The notes beneath the pieces are model-generated. The model had not been told where the DNA came from. It did no database searches and was given only the letters and a program-made list of their open reading frames with translations. This document shows, in pieces, positions 1 to 5,466 of a stretch of DNA of 9,021 nt; the first letter of the stretch is position 1, and each line of letters starts with the position of its first letter. The stretch is taken from contig CAKZPX010000292.1 in the NCBI GenBank assembly GCA_937139435.1, forward strand, positions 1 through 9,021. The letters are read 5' to 3'. The position numbers and the translations under genes were made by a program. Origin of the DNA: an uncultured bacterium. Lineage in GTDB: Bacteria; Hydrothermota; Tepidihabitantia; Tepidihabitantales; Tepidihabitantaceae.

Positions 1-1
1 C

Positions 2-667
2 TACAGTTATCCGGAACTTATGCCGGAGTTAAACAGTGTAGAGTTTAGGATTGCCACCAGTATCTTTCGCCCCCCAGAACCGATTCCGGGTCTGGTTTTA
101 CCGGTACCGAGTGAACTGGAAAAGGAAGGATGGACCGAAAGTCTGTGGGGCAGGATGGGTTGTCAGCCACTGGCAAAGCCAGTGAGCGGCAGTAAGTCTT
201 TGAAGGAAATATTCGCGCATCTGGGTATTACAAAGGAAGGCGCAGGTGCTGGTGCGAGCAAGGTAAAGGTAATGGGTTTAGCGGATGTCATTAAGGGGAT
301 TGGCATGGCGATGGAAAGGCAGTTAAATGAAGGTGGCTCAGGAGAAAAAGCCAATCGCATGGTTCTGGTGGGGAGAAAAGAGGCGATAGGTGTCGCCGGG
401 TTCTTTGACCCGGAAGACGAGATTTTGGTTAATACGATGGATGCCCGAGAGTTGCAGATTGACGACGATGATTTGCTTGCTGTGAAAAGTAAGACCGGCA
501 CTGGAGAGTTCAGGGTTCGGGTAGTGCCGGTGGTGCCCAAAGGGGTACTGAGCATCGGGGTTAATGTGCACAAGAATCGGCGTCTGTTTCCAGTAGAATT
601 TGACCCTGATTTCGGTGACGCTAAAATTCCTCCAACCGAGGTAGAGGTATGGCAGGTGCAGGCATAA
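2..667 (+). CDS. Molybdopterin oxidoreductase, C-terminal part (formate dehydrogenase alpha / NuoG-like), 5'-truncated by the window edge
   Basis: The reading frame is open from base 2 through an internal ATG at 20, so the true start lies to the left and the ATG at 20 is not a convincing start. Two conserved parts of the DMSO-reductase superfamily can be seen. Around nt 89-130 a VLPVPSELEKEG stretch matches the family's 'DVVLP...E..GT' segment at the end of the catalytic domain. Around nt 420-660 lies the C-terminal molybdopterin-dinucleotide-binding domain: ILVNTMDARELQIDDDDLL, then a glycine-containing beta segment and a DP...PPTEVEVW end, as in formate dehydrogenases. The family transfers two electrons at a bis-MGD Mo or W centre. 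In formate hydrogenlyases and formate dehydrogenases such a subunit sits beside a four-cluster ferredoxin-like protein, and here that partner follows with a 19-base overlap. The substrate is unknown: the N-terminal cluster and the Cys/Sec metal ligand are not in view. A NuoG-like, non-catalytic electron-relay role is the main alternative. Confidence 0.78.
   Translation, partial: YSYPELMPELNSVEFRIATSIFRPPEPIPGLVLPVPSELEKEGWTESLWGRMGCQPLAKPVSGSKSLKEIFAHLGITKEGAGAGASKVKVMGLADVIKGIGMAMERQLNEGGSGEKANRMVLVGRKEAIGVAGFFDPEDEILVNTMDARELQIDDDDLLAVKSKTGTGEFRVRVVPVVPKGVLSIGVNVHKNRRLFPVEFDPDFGDAKIPPTEVEVWQVQA
638..642 (+). promoter_or_regulatory. Ribosome binding site (GAGGT) for the four-cluster ferredoxin gene
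   Basis: GAGGT lies six bases before the ATG at 649, inside the end of the upstream gene. A second in-frame ATG at 670 has only AGGTG at 654-658, eleven bases away. The better spacing favours 649. However, starting at 670 would give MKSKKRLFVRLDYCIGC, which looks more like a family N-terminus, so the start is not settled. Confidence 0.5.
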
Positions 668-1143
668 AGATGAAATCAAAAAAGCGGTTGTTTGTGCGGC
701 TGGATTACTGTATCGGCTGCCGGGCGTGTGAGTCTGCCTGCAGAAGCCGATTCCGGGGCGAGGCACGGATTCGTTATGCCCCGATAAGCGAGACGGTGCT
801 TGTACCATTGCCCTGCCGGCATTGCACCGAACCGTTGTGTGCTGCCGCCTGTCCTTTTGAGGTTATAAAAAGGGATGAAGAGACTGGCATCGTTTACAAG
901 TCCAGTGTCCATTGTGTTGGTTGCAGGTCCTGTATTATTGCCTGCCCATTCGGAGTGCTGGATAAAGATTTGCTGCGACGGATGGCACAGAAGTGCAGTC
1001 TGTGCCAGGATCGAGAGGATGGACCACGCTGTGCAGCAACCTGTCCGACCGGAGCGCTGCAGTTTTTGGATGAAGAAGAGGCGAAGGAGTTACTGGTTGG
1101 CAAACGGGTGAGTGCCCGATTACCGTTCTGGAGAAGGGTATGA
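649..1143 (+). CDS. Four-cluster [4Fe-4S] electron-transfer subunit (HycB/HydN/FdhB/CooF-like)
   Basis: This 164-residue soluble protein has sixteen cysteines in four groups, numbered from the ATG at 649: C21-C24-C27-C31, C56-C59-C64-C68, C89-C92-C95-C99 and C116-C119-C128-C132. Three of the groups end in Cys-Pro. This is the pattern of the DMSO-reductase-type iron-sulfur subunit, which carries four [4Fe-4S] clusters as two ferredoxin-like halves. Family members (HycB, HydN, FdhB, CooF) take electrons from a molybdopterin enzyme or CO dehydrogenase and hand them to a hydrogenase or quinone. No membrane anchor or Tat signal is visible, so it should act on the cytoplasmic side. It overlaps the molybdopterin gene by 19 bases and the membrane anchor gene by 4, which fits a place between the two modules. 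The start could be 670 instead of 649. The family call is firm; the exact partners are inferred. Confidence 0.9.
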   Translation: MAGAGIKMKSKKRLFVRLDYCIGCRACESACRSRFRGEARIRYAPISETVLVPLPCRHCTEPLCAAACPFEVIKRDEETGIVYKSSVHCVGCRSCIIACPFGVLDKDLLRRMAQKCSLCQDREDGPRCAATCPTGALQFLDEEEAKELLVGKRVSARLPFWRRV

Positions 1144-2096
1144 GTTTCTGGATGTCAGGCTGGCGACTGGTGATTGCCTTTATTGGCACAGTGATAATTG
1201 TGCCCATTGCCGGTTTAATCCTGACCTGGGTTGACCGATTTGTCTCCGCAAGGGTGCAGTGGCGTAAAGGACCACCATTTTACCAGCCATTTGCGGATAT
1301 TTTGAAATTGTTACTTAAGCAGACCGTTGTTCCCGGTGGTGCGGCAAGGACGGTGTTTCTTTTCGCTCCGCTGGTTGCAATGGCCAGTATGAGTGTTGTC
1401 GCCCTGATGTTATTTTTCAGTCACTTTGGTTTGGTTATCAACCAGCGGACGTCTTTCCTTGGTGATATAATAGTTCTGCTTTATTTATTCGCCCTGGTGC
1501 CGATTGCATTTATCGTTGGTGCATCCGCATCCCGTAATCCTGTGGCAGCGGTGGGTGCTTCGCGGGAGATGACGCTATACATTGGATACGAATTGCCATT
1601 TGTCCTGGCGATCCTTGTTCCGATTGTTAAAGTGGTGCAGAAATGGGATGTTGCCAGTGCGCTGAGGATTGGCGGTCTCATTGCCTATCAACAACAGTAC
1701 GGTCCATTTCTTTACTCAATTTCCGGGATTATTGCCGGGATAATTATTCTATTTGTGATTCAGGCAAAGCTGGGCTATGTGCCTTTTGATATCCCGGAGG
1801 CAGAACAGGAGATAATGTCCGGGGTGTTAGTGGAGTATTCTGGAGCGCCCCTGGCTGGGTTCAAAATTACCCGGGCGATGATGTTTGTCTTATTACCCAT
1901 TTTTATGATTACGCTGCTCTGGGGAGGCATCGGCGACTGGTGGGCGATTCTGAAGTTTCTGGCGATAGTGGTGCTTGTGGTTCTGATGAAGAACACCAAT
2001 CCAAGATTGAGGGTTGATCAGGCTTTAACCTTCTTCTGGTTCATTTTGGGTCCGTTGGGGATTATTGCAGTAGTTCTGGCATTTATTGGCTTATGA
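1140..2096 (+). CDS. Hydrogenase membrane anchor subunit, NuoH-like (HycD/EchB/MbhM family)
   Basis: This 318-residue, highly hydrophobic protein has about eight likely membrane helices. It shows the landmarks of complex I subunit 1: RVQWRKGPPFYQPFADILKL near residues 38-57, GASREMTLYIGYELP at 139-153, and PFDIPEAEQEIMSGVLVEY at 215-233. In complex I and group 4 hydrogenases this subunit anchors the soluble arm and forms the first part of the proton or ion path between the proximal cluster and the antiporter-like subunits. The acidic residues in the loop (E220, E222, E224) and E232 are kept. The start codon forms an ATGA overlap with the previous stop, and GGAG at 1130-1133 lies six bases upstream. 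Its position just before the small-subunit gene matches Ech operons. The NiFe motifs in the downstream large subunit show that it belongs to a hydrogenase, not a NADH dehydrogenase. Confidence 0.93.
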   Translation: MSFWMSGWRLVIAFIGTVIIVPIAGLILTWVDRFVSARVQWRKGPPFYQPFADILKLLLKQTVVPGGAARTVFLFAPLVAMASMSVVALMLFFSHFGLVINQRTSFLGDIIVLLYLFALVPIAFIVGASASRNPVAAVGASREMTLYIGYELPFVLAILVPIVKVVQKWDVASALRIGGLIAYQQQYGPFLYSISGIIAGIIILFVIQAKLGYVPFDIPEAEQEIMSGVLVEYSGAPLAGFKITRAMMFVLLPIFMITLLWGGIGDWWAILKFLAIVVLVVLMKNTNPRLRVDQALTFFWFILGPLGIIAVVLAFIGL

Positions 2097-2509
2097 AAGA
2101 CTTAAGAATCTGGGGATTAAAGAAGTCGCCCTGGGTTTACCACTTGGCGGCGGCTTCCTGTAACAACTGCGATATAGAGATTCTGGAACTTTTAACCCCC
2201 CGCTATGATGTGGAGAGGTTCGGAGCGGTTTTAGTGGGTTCGCCACGCCATGCGGATGCGCTTCTGGTTACCGGAGTGATTAACCGTAAATCACTACCCC
2301 GGGTGCTGGAGGTGTATGAACAGACCCCAAAACCCTGTCTGGTAATCGCCATCGGTACCTGTGCGTGTAATAATCACATCTTCCGAAACTCTTACAATGC
2401 GGTCGGTCCTTATGATAAATATATTCCGGTGCATGCTTATATCCCTGGTTGTCCACCAAAACCCGAGGCGATGATTCTCGGTATAGTAAAGGCGTTGAGT
2501 AAACTATGA
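2093..2509 (+). CDS. Group 4 [NiFe]-hydrogenase small subunit, NuoB-like (EchC/HycG/MbhJ family)
   Basis: This 138-residue protein has the NuoB fold signature: SCNNCDIEILELLTPRYD (C23, C26), the VGSPRHADALLVTG segment at 48-61, GTCACNNHIF at 88-97 (C90) and YIPGCPPKPEA at 116-126 (C120). C23, C26, C90 and C120 are the expected ligands of the single proximal [4Fe-4S] cluster, equivalent to N2, which passes electrons to the NiFe site in the large subunit. Compared with the common G-x-C-A-x-x-G-G-x-F/Y motif, the Gly-Gly pair is replaced by Asn94-His95, and there is an extra Cys92. At 138 residues it is compact, as in Ech and Mbh, without an N-terminal extension. The start is an ATGA overlap with the previous gene and no clear Shine-Dalgarno is seen, so translation is probably coupled. 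Confidence 0.92.
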   Translation: MKDLRIWGLKKSPWVYHLAAASCNNCDIEILELLTPRYDVERFGAVLVGSPRHADALLVTGVINRKSLPRVLEVYEQTPKPCLVIAIGTCACNNHIFRNSYNAVGPYDKYIPVHAYIPGCPPKPEAMILGIVKALSKL

Positions 2510-2958
2510 GCGAATCACTGGAACTTTTCCGCCAGCGTTTTCCTGAGACGCAGGTTTTTGTGAAGAACCCGAGACGGTTGTATCTTACCATTCCAAGGGG
2601 AAAGATTACCGCTGCAGCTAAATTTTTGCACCAGGAACGAGGTATGCGCCTTTCTATCTGTACCGGCATTGATACCCGTGAAGGTTTTGAAATTCTTTAT
2701 CATTTCTCAGAAGATAAAACTGGTATTCTGTTTACATTGAAGGTATTTTTACCAAAAGACAACCCGCAGATTGAATCTCAGGGTGCCTGGTTCCCAGCAG
2801 CGCAATGGATTGAGCGGGAGATGAACGAACTATTAGGAATTAATTTTATCGGGCATCCCAATCTGGCGCCATTGCTGACCCCGGATCATGATTGGGAACC
2901 GGACCGCTATCCCCTGCGACGGGATTATGAACGGAGGAACGAAGCTCATGAGCGATGA
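2506..2958 (+). CDS. Hydrogenase NuoC-like subunit (30-kDa subunit family; EchD/MbhK/HycE-N)
   Basis: This 150-residue soluble protein matches the complex I 30-kDa (NuoC) family. The N-terminal half is an alpha/beta region. The C-terminal half carries the conserved WIEREMNELLGINFIGHP at residues 101-118, followed by YPLRRDY at 135-141. In E. coli HycE this domain is fused to the large subunit; here it is a separate gene, as in Ech and Mbh. It packs against the small and large subunits and has no redox cofactor of its own. Its start forms an ATGA overlap with the small-subunit gene. Its 3' end overlaps the start of the large subunit by 11 bases, so the two are almost certainly translated together. 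The poorly conserved N-terminus makes the finer subgroup uncertain. Confidence 0.9.
   Translation: MSESLELFRQRFPETQVFVKNPRRLYLTIPRGKITAAAKFLHQERGMRLSICTGIDTREGFEILYHFSEDKTGILFTLKVFLPKDNPQIESQGAWFPAAQWIEREMNELLGINFIGHPNLAPLLTPDHDWEPDRYPLRRDYERRNEAHER
2933..2937 (+). promoter_or_regulatory. Ribosome binding site (GGAGG) that fixes the large-subunit start at 2948
   Basis: GGAGG lies ten bases before the ATG at 2948. The longer in-frame starts at 2888 and 2927 lie upstream of this site, have no comparable site of their own, and would add residues unrelated to the family that are read from within the NuoC-like gene in another frame. Confidence 0.7.
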
Positions 2959-4168
2959 AACAAAAAGCCGACGAATAGTTCCGATTGGTCCCTATCACCC
3001 ACTTCAGGAAGAGCCAGAGTTTTTTAAGTTAATTGTTGAAGGCGAAAAGGTAGTAGATCTGGAAATTCATATCGGTTATAACCATCGCGGACACGAGTTT
3101 ATCTCTCCGGAGCTAACCTATGACCAGGTACCATTCCTAGTTGAGCGTATCTGCGGTATCTGTTCCAATTCCCATCCTCTGGCAGCGGTGTTGGCTATAG
3201 AAGACTGTGCCGGTATTAAGTCACCCCCCCGGGCAAACTTTATCCGCAGTATCATTCACGAACTGGAGAGGATTCACTCCCATCTTTTATGGGTAGGGCT
3301 TGCCGGACATTTCATCGGCTACAATACTGTCTGGATGTGGGCTTGGCGTTATCGGGAGCACATTCTGGAGGTTTTTGAGATGATCACTGGTAACCGGAAC
3401 CATTATACCGTAAATAAGCCTGGTGGGGTGCGCTGGGATATAAAACCGGAGTATATTCCTCAGATCCATGCGGCTCTGGATCTGGTGGAGAAAAAGACGA
3501 TGATGTTGACGAAGGCGGTTCTGGATGACCCGGTGATAAGGGCAAGGCTGGAGGGTGTCGGGATTTTAACCAGGGAACAGGCGATCGCCTGGTCAGTTCT
3601 TGGACCAACCGCGCGCGGTTCCGGTGTTGATATTGATGTCCGGCGCGATGACCCGCATGCGGCTTACGATCAGGTCCCTTGGAATGTAATCGTTTTACCA
3701 GAAGGCGATGTTTTTGCCAAGGCAAAGGTAAGGCTATTAGAGATTTTTGAATCGGTGCGGATCATCCGGGGTTGTCTGGACAATCTTCCTGATGGACCGA
3801 TTGATGTGCGGATTGACGAGATTCCACCGGGTGAGGGCGTGGGCAGAACCGAGGCACCGCGAGGCGAGGTTTTTCATTACATCCGTTCTGATGGTTCTAA
3901 CCGACCCATCAGGCATAAAATCAGGGCGCCGAGTTACATGAACATTGCATCAAACGTGGTGGCGGTTCGAGGTGGTTCAATCGCCGATGCTGCTTTGACG
4001 CTGGCAGCGGTTGACCCGTGCTATTGTTGCACCGAGCGGATGGCGGCGTTTGAGGATGGCAAGATGAAATATTCCGGTCAGGAACTGCTCCGGCTATCCT
4101 GGGAAAAGACCGAGAAGTTGAGAGAAGGGCTGGGTAAGTCTCATTACCAGGAGGGGCGGCTCGAATGA
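2948..4168 (+). CDS. Group 4 [NiFe]-hydrogenase catalytic large subunit (EchE/HycE/MbhL family)
   Basis: This 406-residue protein is homologous to NuoD and keeps all four NiFe-ligand cysteines. The N-terminal L1 motif ERICGICSNSH spans residues 66-76 (C69, C72). The C-terminal L2 motif DPCYCCTER spans 356-364 (C358, C361). It is therefore a true hydrogenase, not a complex I quinone-site subunit. Other landmarks are PIGPYHPLQEEPEFF near 12-26 and IGYNHRGHE at 42-50. Its role is to reduce protons to H2 (or the reverse) at the cytoplasmic NiFe(CN)2CO centre, with electrons from the small subunit. A Cys at 360 sits between the two ligand cysteines, where related enzymes often have Ser. The chain continues 42 residues past R364 and does not end at a typical maturation cleavage site right after the motif; this is common in group 4 enzymes that are not cleaved, but I cannot prove it here. 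A start at 2888 is possible but unlikely, given the GGAGG before 2948. Confidence 0.95.
   Translation: MSDETKSRRIVPIGPYHPLQEEPEFFKLIVEGEKVVDLEIHIGYNHRGHEFISPELTYDQVPFLVERICGICSNSHPLAAVLAIEDCAGIKSPPRANFIRSIIHELERIHSHLLWVGLAGHFIGYNTVWMWAWRYREHILEVFEMITGNRNHYTVNKPGGVRWDIKPEYIPQIHAALDLVEKKTMMLTKAVLDDPVIRARLEGVGILTREQAIAWSVLGPTARGSGVDIDVRRDDPHAAYDQVPWNVIVLPEGDVFAKAKVRLLEIFESVRIIRGCLDNLPDGPIDVRIDEIPPGEGVGRTEAPRGEVFHYIRSDGSNRPIRHKIRAPSYMNIASNVVAVRGGSIADAALTLAAVDPCYCCTERMAAFEDGKMKYSGQELLRLSWEKTEKLREGLGKSHYQEGRLE
4149..4156 (+). promoter_or_regulatory. Ribosome binding site (AGGAGGGG) for the short antiporter-like subunit
   Basis: A strong purine-rich site lies eight bases before the ATG at 4165. An in-frame TAA at 4135-4137 closes the frame upstream, so the short N-terminus of this subunit is real in this sequence and not a start-site mistake. 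Confidence 0.75.
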
Positions 4169-5466
4169 GTTTAACCAATTCCTCGGTATTAACTGCCAGC
4201 TGGTTTAAATTTGCTGGTGGACGAATTGAGACCCTGAGTGCGCTGGTGTTTGGGGTCGTGGGGTTGATGGCAATTCTTTACTCAATTGCTCGGTTGCGCG
4301 GACGTGCCGGACAGCTGGTAGAGTTTTATGTTTTTTCACTTGTGCTTTTGCTTTCGGCAATCGGAGTGGTTTTTGCCCATGATTTACTTTTGCTGTTTGT
4401 CTTCTGGGAGCTGGCGACCGTTGCGGTCTGGCGGTTAATTGTGTACTTCCGACAGGGAGAAAGTGTTAATGCTGGGACATGGGCATTTTATATCAATTTT
4501 GCTGCCGCAACCGTCATGTTGGTAGGGCTGGTATTATTGCAATTTGAAACCGGAAGCTGGGACCTGGACATGCTTTCGGGACGGGAAATTACCCTTTTGC
4601 CAGCGCTGTTGATTCTTGTGGGAATTCTGGCAAAATCGGCAACTCTGCCGTTGTATATCTGGCTACCCCGGGCTTATCGTCAGGCGCCGATTTCAGTCTG
4701 TGCGCTGCTTTCCGGGGTGGCGGAAAATCTTGGGTTCATCCTGTTTTTGAAACTGTTTGTTTTGACAGTCCGGGCTGGTGAGGCATTTTATATTATCAGC
4801 GCGATACTGGCGGTTGTCTCCAGTCTGATTGCTGGTGGGGTGGCGTTAAATGCCCGGACTATTCGCGAGACCCTTGCCTATTCTACGGTCAGCCAATTGG
4901 GGTTTGTCCTTCTCGGGTTTGGGGTGGCAGGTTATTACGGGCTTATCGGTGGGCTGTTATATATTACTGCGCATGCCATTGCTAAGGCGGGATTATTCTT
5001 TGCTACCGGTGTGGTTGAGGATGTAAGTGGCACAGGAGAATTTAATAATTTAGGAGGTTTTGCCCGTATCTCGCCGGCACTGGCTGCTGCTACGGCGGTG
5101 CTGGCACTTTCCATCATGGGCATTCCTCCGACGTTAGGCTTTTTCGCCAAAGTAGGAGTTGTTATTGGTGCGGTACAGAAGAATTTCCTTTTAGGGGTTG
5201 GAGCAATTGTGGCAGCATTGTTCACAATGCTTTATATCAGCAGACTTTATGCGCGGATATTTTTGGGAACAGGTAAAGATGAAACGGGGATTGAGGGTAC
5301 TTCTACCGCCGCGGGTCATTCCATAAATTTTGGCACCGGACTGGTAGTGGTAATGGCGCTCCTCACCGTGGTTCTTGGTCTGATGTGGTTTGTTCCGGTG
5401 CGCTTCCTCCAGGGTGATGCTATGATCAGGTTGTTATCACTGTCATCTTTCTTGGGAGGAATGTAA
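4165..5466 (+). CDS. Antiporter-like membrane subunit of the NuoL/M/N (MrpA/MrpD) family, short at the N-terminus
   Basis: This 433-residue protein is a proton-translocating-type subunit of the Proton_antipo_M family, with about twelve likely membrane helices. The TM5 glutamate is present in FVFWELATV (E82) and the TM7 lysine in GILAKSATLP (K157). The WLP loop follows (WLPRAYRQAP, 166-175), then ITAHAIAKAGLFFATG (H270, K274) and GIPPTLGFFAKVG with K329. Differences from typical members are Tyr164 and Tyr171 where His is usual around WLP, and Asn188 (preceded by Glu187) where TM8 usually has Lys. In NuoM or NuoN the TM5 Glu is near residue 130-145; here it is residue 82, so about 60 residues, roughly TM1-2, are missing. 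An ATGA overlap joins it to the large-subunit gene. It probably links the hydrogenase anchor to the rest of the membrane arm. Whether it pumps is uncertain. Confidence 0.88.
   Translation: MSLTNSSVLTASWFKFAGGRIETLSALVFGVVGLMAILYSIARLRGRAGQLVEFYVFSLVLLLSAIGVVFAHDLLLLFVFWELATVAVWRLIVYFRQGESVNAGTWAFYINFAAATVMLVGLVLLQFETGSWDLDMLSGREITLLPALLILVGILAKSATLPLYIWLPRAYRQAPISVCALLSGVAENLGFILFLKLFVLTVRAGEAFYIISAILAVVSSLIAGGVALNARTIRETLAYSTVSQLGFVLLGFGVAGYYGLIGGLLYITAHAIAKAGLFFATGVVEDVSGTGEFNNLGGFARISPALAAATAVLALSIMGIPPTLGFFAKVGVVIGAVQKNFLLGVGAIVAALFTMLYISRLYARIFLGTGKDETGIEGTSTAAGHSINFGTGLVVVMALLTVVLGLMWFVPVRFLQGDAMIRLLSLSSFLGGM

Noticed and set aside
338..808. Minus-strand open frame of 156 codons
   Set aside because: It lies opposite the well-supported molybdopterin and ferredoxin genes, has no recognisable domain and no operon context. 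It is an antisense shadow.
875..1111. Second plus-strand frame inside the ferredoxin gene
   Set aside because: It is out of frame with the sixteen-cysteine protein and shows no motif of its own.
2888..2947. Longer start for the large subunit at 2888 (or 2927)
   Set aside because: The extra residues overlap the conserved end of the NuoC-like gene in another frame and resemble no family N-terminus. GGAGG at 2933-2937 serves the ATG at 2948.
3224..3230. Run of seven C bases as a possible frameshift or slippage site
   Set aside because: The large subunit reads through in one frame with family-like residues on both sides, so there is no sign of a break.
3384..3725. Minus-strand open frame of 113 codons, rich in Pro, Ser and His
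   Set aside because: It is antisense to the hydrogenase large subunit. Its composition follows from the reverse complement of that gene, and no family is seen.
2093..4168. Complex I (NADH dehydrogenase) nuoB-C-D genes rather than hydrogenase
   Set aside because: The NuoD-like protein keeps both CxxC NiFe motifs (C69/C72 and C358/C361), which complex I has lost, and the gene order is Ech-like.
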